Notes under the pieces: generated by a model
What the model saw: the letters and a program-made list of their open reading frames with translations, nothing else
Database searches by the model: none
Told to the model about the DNA's origin: nothing
Program-made: the position numbers and the translations under genes
Part shown: piece after piece, positions 53,309 through 62,867 of the stretch
Numbering within the stretch: the stretch's first letter is position 1
Layout of the letters: each line of letters starts with the position of its first letter
Assembly (NCBI RefSeq): GCF_023554105.1
Contig: NZ_JAMJWE010000017.1
Span: 1-64,000, forward strand
Direction of reading: 5' to 3'
Source: Brucella sp. 21LCYQ03
GTDB lineage: Bacteria; Pseudomonadota; Alphaproteobacteria; Rhizobiales; Rhizobiaceae
Length of the DNA: 64,000 nt

Positions 53309-53950
53309 ATGAGCCTTTCGCCCGCCGCCTATCAGCTTCTTGTTGTTTACACGACCTATGTGATTGCCGCCGGAAGCCCCGGCCCAAGCAATATGCGCAT
53401 CATGGGCGTTGCCATGCATCAAGGCCGCAAAGCGGGGCTGATGTTTGCATCAGGTGTTGTGACCGGCTCTATATTCTGGGGCCTGATGGCGGCAACAGGC
53501 GTATCTGCAATCCTTACACGGTTTGCCGAAGCGCTTATTGTTCTCAAGATTTTCGGTGGTCTTTATCTGCTCTACCTCGCGTTCAAAGCAGCACGTGCTG
53601 CTATGACATCGGATGAGAAGATCGCTGCACGCAACATAAATGGTGATGCGTTTCTGTCAGGCGGCGAACTATATCGTCGTGGCCTGCTTCTGCATCTCTC
53701 CAATCCAAAATCGATACTATCATGGATAGCACTCGTTACGCTTGGCCTTGGCACAAATTCGTCTTGGCCGCAGATGGCGGCATTCCTCGGCGGCTGTATT
53801 ACGCTCAGCATTACGATCTTCTGCGGCTATGCGATTGTGTTCTCTACAGCACCCATGGTGCGCATGTATCGAAGCGCTCGCCGCTGGATCGAAGGCGTTC
53901 TTGCAGCCGTCTTTGCATTCGCCGGTATTCGTCTCCTTCTGTCACGCTAA
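53309..53950 (+). CDS. LysE family amino-acid exporter
   Basis: A 213-residue membrane protein with six hydrophobic segments and the N-terminal 'SPGPSNMRIMGVAMHQGRKAG' motif of LysE/RhtB exporters, plus 'LSNPKSILSWIALV'. It likely exports an amino acid or derivative. Start MSLSPAAYQLL at 53309; another ATG 6 nt upstream is equally possible. 13 nt before the DapA-like gene, so probably co-transcribed. Confidence 0.85.
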   Translation: MSLSPAAYQLLVVYTTYVIAAGSPGPSNMRIMGVAMHQGRKAGLMFASGVVTGSIFWGLMAATGVSAILTRFAEALIVLKIFGGLYLLYLAFKAARAAMTSDEKIAARNINGDAFLSGGELYRRGLLLHLSNPKSILSWIALVTLGLGTNSSWPQMAAFLGGCITLSITIFCGYAIVFSTAPMVRMYRSARRWIEGVLAAVFAFAGIRLLLSR

Positions 53951-53963
53951 AATCATCTGAGAA

Positions 53964-54875
53964 ATGAGTGTCGCAATGAAGATGTTCCATGGTCTCTCCG
54001 CCTTTCCGCTCACGCCAATGGATGCCGAAGGCAATCTGATAGAGGACGCGCTAGAGGCTTTTCTTACGCGCATCCATGAGGCGAGAGCAGATTCGATTGG
54101 CCTGCTGGGAAGCACGGGTGGTTATGCCTTTCTCACACGAGAACAACGTCAGCATACGGTGAAGACTGCCGTTAATCACATTGGCGGGAAGATACCGCTG
54201 ATTGTTGGTGTTGGCGCGTTGCGCACTGATGAAGCGCAGGCACTCGCAAGAGATGCCGCAGATGCAGGCGCTGATGCATTATTGCTTGCGCCCGTTTCCT
54301 ATACGCCGCTCACGCAAGAAGAAGGATTTCAGCATTTCAAGGCAGTCGCGCGAGCCACTGATTTACCGCTCTGCATCTATAACAACCCTGGAACCACACG
54401 ATTTAATTTCAGTGATAAACTGATTGCTCGGCTGGCGGATATCGACAATATCTATGCTATCAAGATGCCCCTGCCCGCCGACGATAACTATGCGGCGGAA
54501 ATTGAGAAATTGCGTGCATCTACACCCGACGACTTTGCCATCGGCTATAGTGGCGATTGGGGTGCAAAAGATGCACTTCTTGCAGGTGCAGACGCTTTCT
54601 ACAGTGTAGCCGCCGGCCTGCTGCCAAAACAGTTTTTAGCCCTTGTACGCGCGTCACAAAGCGGCAACCAAGCAGAAGCTGAACGCATCAACTCAGCGTT
54701 TGAGCCGCTCTGGAGCCTGTTTAAAACCCATGGCAGCTTCCGCGTGATGTATGTCATCGCCGATCTACTAGGTCTTGCAAAAATCGAACCGCCGCGGCCC
54801 ATATTGCCGTTAACAACCGAGGTGCGTGTGCAGATTGAGGCCACTTTAAAAGCGCTGGAAGAATTCCCCTCGTAA
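53964..54875 (+). CDS. Dihydrodipicolinate synthase/N-acetylneuraminate lyase family protein
   Basis: A 303-residue class I aldolase-fold protein. LLGSTGGYAFLTREQ (about 47), IYNNPGTTRF (Tyr, about 138) and the Schiff-base Lys in IYAIKMPLP (about 167) are all present, so the enzyme should be active. The GSTGE motif of true DapA is GSTGG here and the Lys context differs, suggesting a substrate other than aspartate semialdehyde. Paired with a LysE exporter and near asd, but the role is undetermined. Confidence 0.8.
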   Translation: MSVAMKMFHGLSAFPLTPMDAEGNLIEDALEAFLTRIHEARADSIGLLGSTGGYAFLTREQRQHTVKTAVNHIGGKIPLIVGVGALRTDEAQALARDAADAGADALLLAPVSYTPLTQEEGFQHFKAVARATDLPLCIYNNPGTTRFNFSDKLIARLADIDNIYAIKMPLPADDNYAAEIEKLRASTPDDFAIGYSGDWGAKDALLAGADAFYSVAAGLLPKQFLALVRASQSGNQAEAERINSAFEPLWSLFKTHGSFRVMYVIADLLGLAKIEPPRPILPLTTEVRVQIEATLKALEEFPS

Positions 54876-54878
54876 ACA

Positions 54879-54904
54879 AAAAGGCGCTCAACTGAGCGCC
54901 TTTT
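54879..54904. terminator. Bidirectional terminator between the DapA-like gene and ohr
   Basis: AAAAGGCGCTCA / TGAGCGCCTTTT arms with a 2-nt centre (a tighter loop forms by opening the last pairs). Flanking A/T runs serve both convergent genes. Confidence 0.85.
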
Positions 54905-54915
54905 GCTTGTCTCAT

Positions 54916-55338
54916 TTATGCTACGCTCAGGCGGACATCAATATTGCCGCGCGTTGCATGGGAATAAGGACAGACGATGTGCGCAGCATTAACGAGCTCT
55001 TGCGCCTTGGCTTTTTCAACACCCGGCAGAGCGACTTCCAGAGCCACATCCAGACCAAAACCAGTGCCATCTTCACGCGGACCAATACCAACAGTGGCTG
55101 TAACCGTGCTGTCAGCAGAAATAGAAACCTTTTCCTTGGCTGCGACGAATTTCAGCGCACCGAGGAAACAAGCAGCATAACCAGATGCAAAGAGCTGCTC
55201 AGGATTGGTGCCTTCACCGCCCGAACCGCCAAGTTCCTTTGGAGTATCGAGAACGACGCTAAGACGGCCATCAGCGGTCTTGGCGCTGCCTGTGCGGCCG
55301 CCAGTTGCGGTAGACTGGGTCGTGTAAAGAATAGCCAT
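54916..55338 (-). CDS. ohr: Organic hydroperoxide resistance protein Ohr
   Basis: A 140-residue OsmC/Ohr-type thiol peroxidase starting MAILYTTQSTATGGRTG. The two redox cysteines are in GYAACFLGAL (about 60) and HIVCPYSHATRGN (about 124), with the conserved Arg/Glu region GGSGGEGTNPEQLFA. It reduces organic hydroperoxides using lipoylated proteins. It is divergent from its regulator ohrR with 156 bp between starts. Confidence 0.95.
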   Translation of the reverse strand: MAILYTTQSTATGGRTGSAKTADGRLSVVLDTPKELGGSGGEGTNPEQLFASGYAACFLGALKFVAAKEKVSISADSTVTATVGIGPREDGTGFGLDVALEVALPGVEKAKAQELVNAAHIVCPYSHATRGNIDVRLSVA

Positions 55339-55409
55339 TTAAATGTCTCCATTGGTATCGTTGAATTGTCTCCACAACCAAACTGGCAGATTTTTATATT
55401 GCGCACAAT

Positions 55410-55427
55410 CTAATTTTGCAAAATTAG
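55410..55427. promoter_or_regulatory. OhrR operator, site 1
   Basis: Perfect 18-bp palindrome CTAATTTTGCAAAATTAG in the ohr-ohrR intergenic region, about 72 bp before ohr. Confidence 0.65.
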
Positions 55428-55447
55428 TTTACACAAATATGTGATGC

Positions 55448-55460
55448 GCAATTCAATTGC
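55448..55460. promoter_or_regulatory. OhrR operator, site 2 (candidate)
   Basis: GCAATT-C-AATTGC, a 13-bp palindrome 34 bp before ohrR. Its AATT half-sites resemble those of site 1 and known MarR/OhrR targets. Confidence 0.45.
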
Positions 55461-55494
55461 ACCTCATGTAAAGTTCTGTCATGGAGCCTGTGCT

Positions 55495-55950
55495 ATGAAA
55501 GACGACAAACAAGAATCTCATCTCAATCTGTCGGATATGGTTTGTTTCGCGATCTATTCCACTGCGAATGCATTGACGCGCGCATACCAGCCAATTCTGA
55601 ACAAGCTAGAGCTAACCTATCCGCAGTTTCTGGTAATGGTTGTTTTATGGGAACAGGATAATTGCACGGTTTCGGAAATTGGCGCGAAACTCAATCTCGA
55701 TTCCGGCACGCTCACCCCGCTTTTAAAACGGCTTGAAGCAGCAGGCCATCTCGCGCGTCGCAGAGATCCAGAGGATGAGCGACAGGTCCGCATTACGCTG
55801 ACTGATGAAGGTCGTACTTTGCGGACAAAAGCCGCCGATATTCCAGAGCAAGTCTTCTGCGCGCTTGGTGAGCCTCTGAATGAATTGCAAAATTTGCGCG
55901 ATCGATTGCTGAATGTCCGCAATAATCTCAAAGACAGCATTTCAAAATAA
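55495..55950 (+). CDS. ohrR: MarR-family peroxide sensor OhrR
   Basis: A 151-residue MarR-type regulator starting MKDDKQESHLNLSDMVCFAIY. The reactive cysteine (about residue 17) sits in the conserved 'CFAIYS' context; organic peroxide oxidises it and releases DNA. The wing helix reads LNLDSGTLTPLLKRLEAAG and RRRDPEDERQV. ATG 55495 is used (TGGAG upstream) over an in-frame start 54 nt earlier that would overlap operator site 2. It represses ohr and itself. Confidence 0.92.
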   Translation: MKDDKQESHLNLSDMVCFAIYSTANALTRAYQPILNKLELTYPQFLVMVVLWEQDNCTVSEIGAKLNLDSGTLTPLLKRLEAAGHLARRRDPEDERQVRITLTDEGRTLRTKAADIPEQVFCALGEPLNELQNLRDRLLNVRNNLKDSISK

Positions 55951-55953
55951 CAA

Positions 55954-55979
55954 AAAAGCGCCGGTTTCCCGGCGCTTTT
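55954..55979. terminator. Bidirectional terminator between ohrR and asd
   Basis: AAAAGCGCCGG / CCGGCGCTTTT around a TTTC loop, A/T runs on both sides. Confidence 0.85.
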
Positions 55980-56001
55980 GTTTTATTAGCTGCACGATCG
56001 A

Positions 56002-57036
56002 TTAAGCAGCAAGTGCCTTCGGCGTGATCAGACCACGCGCAACGAGCAGTTCTGCAATCTGGATCGTGTTGAGCGCTGCACCTTTACGCAGATTGTCGGA
56101 AACAACCCACATCGACAGGCCGTTTTCAACTGTGATGTCTTCACGGATACGGCTGATGTAAGTTGCGTCTTCCCCTGCCGATTCATAAGGCGTGATATAA
56201 CCGCCATTTTCGTGCTTATCGACAACCTGACAGCCCGGTGCTTCACGCAGAATTTCACGTGCTTCTTCAGCCGAAATCGGGTTTTCGAACTCGATGTTAA
56301 CAGCTTCGGAGTGGCCAATGAAGACAGGAACGCGCACAGCCGTTGCCGTGAGCTTGATCTTTGGATCAAGCATCTTCTTGGTTTCAGCCATCACCTTCCA
56401 TTCTTCTTTGGTGTAGCCGTCTTCCATAAATTCGTCGATATGCGGGATAACGTTGAACGCAATGCGCTTGGTGAACTTCTGCGCCGTGACAGGATCGGCA
56501 ACGAAAACTGCACGCGACTGCTGAAACAGCTCGTCCATGCCTTCCTTGCCAGCACCTGAAACGGACTGGTATGTCGCAACAACAACGCGCTTGATCTTGG
56601 CTGCATCGTGAAGCGGCTTCAAAGCAACAACGAGCTGCGCAGTCGAGCAATTCGGATTGGCAATGATGTTACGCTTGCGGAAGTCTTCGATCGCATCCGG
56701 GTTCACTTCCGGAACGATCAGCGGAACATTGGCATCATAGCGCCATGCGGATGAATTATCGATAACAACGCAACCCTGCGCACCGATCTTCGGCGACCAT
56801 TCTTTTGAAATGTTGCCACCAGCAGACATAAGGCAAATGTCAGTATCCGAAAAATCGTACTGGTCGAGCGCCCTAACTTTCAACGTCTTATCGCCATAAG
56901 ATACTTCTGTACCCTGACTGCGACGCGAAGCAAGTGCTACGACTTCATCAGCCGGAAAACCGCGTTCTTCGAGGATATTGAGCATTTCGCGACCGACATT
57001 TCCGGTGGCGCCGACGACTGCAATCTTAAAACCCAT
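56002..57036 (-). CDS. asd: Aspartate-semialdehyde dehydrogenase
   Basis: A 344-residue enzyme. NADP loop VGATGNVGREM (residues 7-17), catalytic Cys in IANPNCSTAQL (about 134), His in the C-terminal GHSEAVNIE block and 'VSGAGKEGMDEL' are all as in the family. It reduces aspartyl phosphate to aspartate semialdehyde, the branch point to lysine/diaminopimelate, threonine, isoleucine and methionine. AGGAGACAGG precedes the ATG. The 228 nt before the gene contain a leader ORF and attenuator. Confidence 0.95.
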   Translation of the reverse strand: MGFKIAVVGATGNVGREMLNILEERGFPADEVVALASRRSQGTEVSYGDKTLKVRALDQYDFSDTDICLMSAGGNISKEWSPKIGAQGCVVIDNSSAWRYDANVPLIVPEVNPDAIEDFRKRNIIANPNCSTAQLVVALKPLHDAAKIKRVVVATYQSVSGAGKEGMDELFQQSRAVFVADPVTAQKFTKRIAFNVIPHIDEFMEDGYTKEEWKVMAETKKMLDPKIKLTATAVRVPVFIGHSEAVNIEFENPISAEEAREILREAPGCQVVDKHENGGYITPYESAGEDATYISRIREDITVENGLSMWVVSDNLRKGAALNTIQIAELLVARGLITPKALAA

Positions 57037-57066
57037 TTACCTGTCTCCTGTCCTCTCCGCTTCCAT

Positions 57067-57092
57067 AAAAACCCGCGACCAGCGGGCCTTTT
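57067..57092 (-). terminator. Attenuator terminator of the asd leader
   Basis: On the minus strand CCCGC (57086-57082) pairs with GCGGG (57076-57072) around TGGTC, directly followed by TTTTT (57071-57067). The stem can extend by pairing AAAA (57092-57089) with TTTT across a GG bulge. It ends 31 nt before the asd ATG, with no gene end in front other than the leader peptide. Confidence 0.65.
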
Positions 57093-57137
57093 CCCTGGGC
57101 CGGACCCGGGGAGAGAGGGCGAGCAGGCCAAGGGGTC
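57082..57137 (-). promoter_or_regulatory. Alternative pairing regions 1-3 of the asd attenuator
   Basis: Minus-strand region 1 GACCC (57137-57133, overlapping the leader stop codon) complements region 2 GGGTC (57107-57103). Region 2 as CGGG-T-CC (57108-57102) also complements region 3 GGCCCG (57088-57083) with one bulge. Region 3 as CCCGC forms the 5' arm of the terminator. So 1:2+3:4 and 2:3 are mutually exclusive. The stems are short but GC-rich. Confidence 0.5.
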
Positions 57138-57264
57138 AGACCGTTTTGGTGGTCGTTTTAATGCAAGTGGCCATGGTAATTTTGGAAACGGACGCCATAG
57201 CGACACCGATGGCGTTGAGGCCATTCAGTCCGTACAGGCTATGTGATGCGCAGGAAGCGTTCAC
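57136..57264 (-). CDS. Leader peptide of asd, rich in Thr/Lys/Ile/Met (42 aa)
   Basis: A GTG-initiated 42-codon ORF with AAGGAG 7 nt upstream. The first 27 residues are unremarkable. The last 15 read KITMATCIKTTTKTV: six Thr, three Lys, two Ile and one Met, all products of the aspartate family whose common precursor is made by Asd. The stop codon lies within region 1 of the pairing set, and the T-run of the terminator is 65 nt further on, just before asd. This is the layout of a ribosome-mediated attenuator (compare the E. coli thr leader, rich in Thr and Ile). Stalling on these codons would free region 2 to form the antiterminator. ORF and pairings are seen in sequence; regulation is inference. 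Confidence 0.7.
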   Translation of the reverse strand: MNASCASHSLYGLNGLNAIGVAMASVSKITMATCIKTTTKTV

Positions 57265-57288
57265 GGGATTTCTCCTTTTCCGATTGCG

Positions 57289-57316
57289 CTTTTAAGCCCT
57301 TTGAGAAAAGAGTCAA
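57289..57316 (-). promoter_or_regulatory. Candidate promoter of the asd leader transcript
   Basis: On the minus strand TTGACT (57316-57311), 16 bp, TAAAAG (57294-57289), 24 bp before the leader GTG. It would place the leader ORF and attenuator in the 5' untranslated part of the asd mRNA. Confidence 0.5.
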
Positions 57317-57446
57317 TGTGTTTGCAAAGACAAGCGCAACAAAACTGCTCAAATATGCAGGAACAATGCCGCTTATTACCCTGACAGGCGCAATGAAAAG
57401 CCCGCGCAGCGGATGCGGCGCGGGCCTTACTCAAAATTGCGACGAA

Positions 57447-58685
57447 TTAATACAGCAGACGCGTGCGGATGGTGCCCGGAATTTCGCGCATCGCCTGAAG
57501 CACGTCCTCAGCGTGTTCCTCCATCGCATCGCCTTCAATCACCACATAACCCACTTCACCATCGGTCTGCAAAAACTGGCTGATGATGTTGATATTGTGC
57601 GACGAGAAAATATTGACGAGGCTGTTGAGAATGCCCGGACGGTTTTCGTGCACATGCATGAAGCGCGTACCGTTTGGACGTGCTGGCAACTGTACTTGTG
57701 GGAAGTTGACAGCACCGAGCGTCGAGCCGACATCGGAATATTCAACGAGCTTACGGGTCACTTCCATGCCAATGCGCTCTTGTGCTTCTGCAGTCGAACC
57801 ACCGATATGTGGGGTTAGAATAACATTCTCCAACCCCTGCAAAGGCGAAACAAACGGATCTTTGTTGGATGCAGGTTCAACCGGGAACACGTCGATTGCT
57901 GCACCAGCAAGATGGCCTTCTTTAAGCACTGTGGCCAGCGCTTCCAGATCAACCACATTTCCGCGCGCATTGTTTATGAGGAAGGCACCCTTCTTCATCT
58001 TGCGCAACTTGGCTTCGGTGATCATCTTGGCCGTCGATTTGTTCGATGGCACATGCAGGCTGATCACGTCGGAAATTTCAAGCAGTTCGTCAAGCGTCTC
58101 GGTCGGGATCACATTACCGTATTGCAGCTTGTCGGTCATGTCGAAATAGCGAACGGTCATGCCGAGGCTTTCGGCAAGGTTGCCGACCTGCGAACCGATA
58201 TTGCCGTAACCAATGATACCCAGCGTCTTACCGCGCACTTCGCGGCTACCTGTCGCACTTTTGTCCCAGCCCCCGGCATGCGCGGAGTTGGAACGCGGGA
58301 AAATCCGACGCATCAACATGATGATTTCGCCAATCACCAGTTCGGCCACCGAACGTGTATTGGAGAAAGGCGCATTGAAAACAGGGATACCGCGCTTGCG
58401 AGCAGCTTTCAGGTCAACCTGATTGGTACCAACCGAAAAACAACCAACTGCGATCAAGCGCTGTGCAGCTTCAAAAACCTCATCGGTGAGCTGCGTGCGC
58501 GAGCGGATGCCCACAATATGGGCCGACGCAATCGCCTCGATAAGCTCCGCCTTGTCCAATGCCTTTGGCAGATGGACAACATTGGTATAGCCAGACGACT
58601 TGAAATAATCGACAGCGGACTGATTGATGCCTTCGAGAAGAAGAACATTGATACGCTCACGCGCAAATGAAAGACGTGCGGTCAT
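57447..58685 (-). CDS. serA: D-3-phosphoglycerate dehydrogenase, short E. coli-type with ACT domain
   Basis: A 412-residue D-2-hydroxyacid dehydrogenase. NAD loop IIGYGNIGSQVG (about 158), 'RSRTQLT', NAPFSNTRSVAELVIGE, catalytic His in LTPHIGGSTAEAQ and the C-terminal ACT domain ('HVHENRPGILNSLVNIF', PGTIRTRLLY) align with E. coli SerA nearly end to end. First step of serine synthesis, normally feedback-inhibited by serine through the ACT domain. Start MTARLSFARERINVLL at 58685 by homology; its ribosome site is weak and an ATG 42 nt upstream is possible. It lies 183 nt before the asd leader. Confidence 0.93.
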   Translation of the reverse strand: MTARLSFARERINVLLLEGINQSAVDYFKSSGYTNVVHLPKALDKAELIEAIASAHIVGIRSRTQLTDEVFEAAQRLIAVGCFSVGTNQVDLKAARKRGIPVFNAPFSNTRSVAELVIGEIIMLMRRIFPRSNSAHAGGWDKSATGSREVRGKTLGIIGYGNIGSQVGNLAESLGMTVRYFDMTDKLQYGNVIPTETLDELLEISDVISLHVPSNKSTAKMITEAKLRKMKKGAFLINNARGNVVDLEALATVLKEGHLAGAAIDVFPVEPASNKDPFVSPLQGLENVILTPHIGGSTAEAQERIGMEVTRKLVEYSDVGSTLGAVNFPQVQLPARPNGTRFMHVHENRPGILNSLVNIFSSHNINIISQFLQTDGEVGYVVIEGDAMEEHAEDVLQAMREIPGTIRTRLLY

Positions 58686-58933
58686 TTTTGGGGCTTTCAG
58701 GCTCTGGCTATGCTGATTAACTCGCATATGAGTTTGTTGGCATTTATCGCGAGAGCGACTTAGCACTCAAAACCAAAGAAAAAAACCCAATTCGACCAAA
58801 ATTGACGGATTGGTGTCGTATTTAGATAATCATTCCAATTCTACAGAATATGACCGTTAGAAACGCTTTAGATTGATGGGATCGCGTTGGCGATTTGTCC
58901 AACATGCAACGAACCCATTTCCCGAACACTATA
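58686..58933. other. Spacer between the second autotransporter and serA
   Basis: 248 bp holding the serA upstream region. No gene, RNA or clear promoter. The sequence to the left of 58934 is unrelated to that left of 13920, which marks the exact edge of the long repeat. Confidence 0.45.
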
Positions 58934-61900
58934 AAAAACGCCCGGCTTATGATCCGGGCGTTTTGAATTTTAGTTTCTTTATTTTCACCAATTGACTTTG
59001 AAGCCGATGTTTCCTTTGATTTTATAGCTATCGGCGAAATGGTTGAGTGCGGTTCCGACGGAGCCTTCGCCATAGAATACATATTTGCCGTCAGCCCATG
59101 CATAAGCACCACCTGCACCGATGCCACCCCATGTATCATCGCTGTCTGTCGCCATATGTGTACCCGCGTAATTGATGCGCGCGTCGCCCATAAGCTCCTG
59201 ATAAAGATTGGCAATACCATAGAGAGATGTATTGACCATTCGACCGTCATTGCCTTTCCAGCTGTTGGCGTAGTTGGCGGCAAGGCCGAGCCGGGCAGTC
59301 AGGCTATCACTGCTTCGATTAGAAATGCGTGCACCATACGTATCGCTAAACGTGTCGAAATCTACTGATGACCACATCAATTGCGCCTGTGGCGTGAGTG
59401 ACCAGTTTTGGTTCATCGCAAAGCGTTGACCGGCTTCGATGCTGAGGGCGTAACCGATGCCCTTATTGCCGTTCTTGAGGGTCGGGTTTGCGGCATCAAC
59501 ATCAAGATCGCTGTCATACCAGTTCACCTGTGCCTGTCCATCGAGATAGAAGCCGGACGTGCCATACCAAGTGGCCGTTGCCCCCAGTCCCCATCCTTGC
59601 GTGTCGATCGTACCGGAACCATCTCCAGTGCGGTTATCAACATCTGAACGCGCATTGCCATACTGCCCGGTAATACCAGCAAACAGCTTGCCATTCTCAT
59701 TCTCATAGAACTGACCATCAACACCCGCCTGCATAATGAGCGTGTTGATGTCCTGATGCAGATCACCGGCCGTAGAGCGGTTTTCCTGACGGTTATGCGC
59801 GCCTTCAATGCGGCCCCATATGGCCTTGTTATCGCTTTCACCTGAACGGGCACCTGAACTGGCACCTGAACCAGCCTGATCAGCACCACCCAGATAACGC
59901 TGGCCGACGCGCTGTTGCAATGTTGGCAGTGCATTCAAAGCTTGCAGTGTTGACGTATAGGATTCATAGACAGGAGCAGCCGCACTGTAACGACCAGGAG
60001 CAGGATCGGGATTAGGCCCTGGTGCGGGTGGTGTCGGACATGTGTTCGTCGTCTGGCAATCCGGATCAACCGGAGGCACCGGAGTATTGTTGCTGCTGAC
60101 CAGATACCAGTTGCCGTCATTGGGCGTATTCGTGCCACCCTTTTGCAGCGTGTAGGCGTAAGCAGTATTGGTCATGATGGCTTGTTGGCCATCCTTGGTG
60201 ACATAATCGCCATTGAGGGTGAACGCGCCAAGAGAGTTGCCGCCAACGCTGACAATCTCGATACCATTATTGGTTTTAGCGCCAAATCCATCGCGGTTTG
60301 TGATGTCGATATGAGTGCTGCCTGATGTGCTGCCACCCACATTCAACCGATCTGCCACCGAATTGTCATCACCAAACACGGCAGACATATGCAGTGTGCC
60401 GCCATTGCCGTTATAATCACCTGAGACGTTAAGGACAGTCGCGTTTATCCCACCGAAGAAGACATTACCGGCATTGGAAAGCCCCGCCATATTGGTCGCA
60501 AAACCTTCGAGCTGAAGTGATGCTCCGCTAGCAACGTTAAAGGTAGACGCGCTAGAGAAGCCACCGGCTGCCCCCTGGACCAAAGCACCTTCGTTGATCG
60601 CAGTAACCCCCGAATAATCATTGGCTCCATAAAGAACCAGATCGCCGTCATTGGTCTTGGTAATCCCACCTGTGCCGGAAATCTTGCCGGAGAAATCACC
60701 ATGCAGGTTCTGATTAAGCGTTAGCGTGCCGGAGCCAAGATTGATCGCCCCATCGCCTGTTTTACCACCCAAAAGACTACCAACGCTTTGATTGAGGTTG
60801 GCAAGATCAAGCCTCGCACCACCATTGACCATGACATTGCCTGAACCAAAAGCATTGTCGGCAATACCCGCCTTCGCGGTTCCGCCTTTGACCGTTAGCC
60901 CACCGGAAAACGTGTTGTTTCCTGCAAAGGTGGTTGTGCTATTACCGTCCTTGGTTACAGCACCAATACCGCTCACCTTGTTCGCCAGATTAAAATCCTG
61001 ATCCTTGTTGATCAGCAGACCACTTTGGCCAAACCTGCTGCTCGCCAGAACAATCTCGGCACTGTTGGCGATGCTGCCATTACCGCTCAACTCCAACGTC
61101 CCGTCTTTGACGGTTGTCGTGCCGCTATAGATATTCTGACCCGTCAGGTTGAGGGTTCCATAGTTCACTTTGGTAAAGCCATTCTGGCCCTCAAGCACAG
61201 AAGCAATGGTTGCAACATAGCTCGCACTATCCTGCGTACCGTCACCAACATTAATTTGGTTATCCGCCCCACCCAGCGTAATTGCGCCGCCCGTAACCGT
61301 GTAACCATCAACGAAGAACTGCAAGCCCTTAACGGTAGGCTTAAAATTCGTGGCAACAGTCACCGTGCCAGCCGTTCCTTCAAAAATTGCGAATTGGTTG
61401 TTATCCCATTTTTTGTTGAAACTCCCGTCTTGATCCGTCCAGTTGGCATTACTTGCATCCCAGGTACCATCACCACCATCAACGAGATTATTATCGTGTT
61501 TACTCGTATCCTGGCCATCCCAAAAGCTCAGTATAGCGCCTGCACTATTAACCAGATTGACCTGATGGGGGGTGCTTGTCAGAATACTCCAGCCCGTGTC
61601 ACCATTTGGCACAGTGCCAAGGGATAGTGTATTGTCGGTCAATGTCCCGCCATATTCAAAAATACGATAACGACCGGGACCGAAACCACCTGCATCCGTG
61701 ATATTCAATGTGCCTGCAAGCGTAAGGTTACCTTTTACATCAAACAAACCACTGGCGTTAGGCGCACCCAGGTCGACGCTGACAATGCTACCGGTATTGA
61801 GCGTCAAGTCTTTGTCAAATGTAAGCTTCTGGCCGCTTTGAGCGAAGAGGGTACCGCCTGTCGCAATATCCGTCGTGTCACCAATCGTGCCATGCCCCCC

Positions 61901-62867
61901 AAGTGATCCGCCGGACGCAACATGAACTGCCCCGGCACCATTACCGAGTTTGCCGCCATCAAGACGTAAAGAACCCTGACTGACAGTCGTGTTTCCCTGG
62001 TAGCCGCTGCTATCACCCGTTAAAGCCAGCGTACCAGCGCCAGTTTTGGTCAGAGCGCCTGAACCGGTAAAGACATTGGATAAGGCAAAATGATTGTTTG
62101 CGTCGTCGATATCGAAACTGCCGCCATGCGCGCCCCAGACGATTTGCTTTGTAGTATTTGTAAAATGCGTCCCCATAATTTGCAGTGTGCCACCGTCAAA
62201 ATTAAGCGGACCTGTTCCCAGATTCTCATCTTGTTCTGCTGAAATTACACCGGCATTGAGAGATGTGCCGCCACTGTAACCATTGTTACCCGAAAGCGTC
62301 AGCGTACCAGCACCGTTCTGCGTGAGACTGCCCGTACCGCTAATGACACTGGCTAATGCCGTTGCACCAATATTATCAACCACAAGGTTGCCACCATTCA
62401 GAGCGATGGCGTTCGTTATTGAACCATCCGTGACGCCATCACCGAGCTGCAATATCCCGCCCGAAACCGTTGTTCCGCCGGTATACGTATTGGCTGCCGT
62501 CATGATCAGCGTGCCGTCACCCGATTTGGTCAAGCTGCCTGTGGCCTTTAACGCATTTTTGAAAATACCACCAAATGTAGCTGTTTTGTTTGCATCAACT
62601 GAAATTGTGCCACCATGGGATGTCAACAACACGGCCCGGCTCGAATTCATCGTATTGGTAAGGTGCAACGTGCCCGTATCAAAGTTCAGCGCACCCGATG
62701 CATCACCCAGATTTGCATCAGACGCGACCTGAAGCGTCCCTCCATTGAGGTAGGTACCACCCTTATAAAGATTGTCACCACTCAAAACCAGTGTGCCAGC
62801 GCCAAGCTTCGTCAGAGAACCACCCGCGCTAAGCTTCTGATCAACCGTGAATGTGTTACCAGAATCA
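58934..62867 (-). repeat. Long direct repeat, copy 2 (about 3.93 kb)
   Basis: Identical by eye and by all-frame translation to 13920-17853. Same orientation, so the two copies flank 41 kb of unique sequence including asd, serA, leuD and typA. The left edge is sharp at AAAAACGCCC; the right edge ends inside the passenger-coding region, where the codons for DSGNTFTVDQ are still shared. Confidence 0.92.
58935..58964 (-). terminator. Terminator of autotransporter gene 2
   Basis: Same hairpin as at 13921-13950 (AAAACGCCCGG / CCGGGCGTTTT), 20 nt past the stop codon. Confidence 0.85.

Noticed and set aside
57912-58670. 252-codon + strand ORF opposite serA
   Set aside because: Complement of strongly conserved SerA motifs; not a gene.
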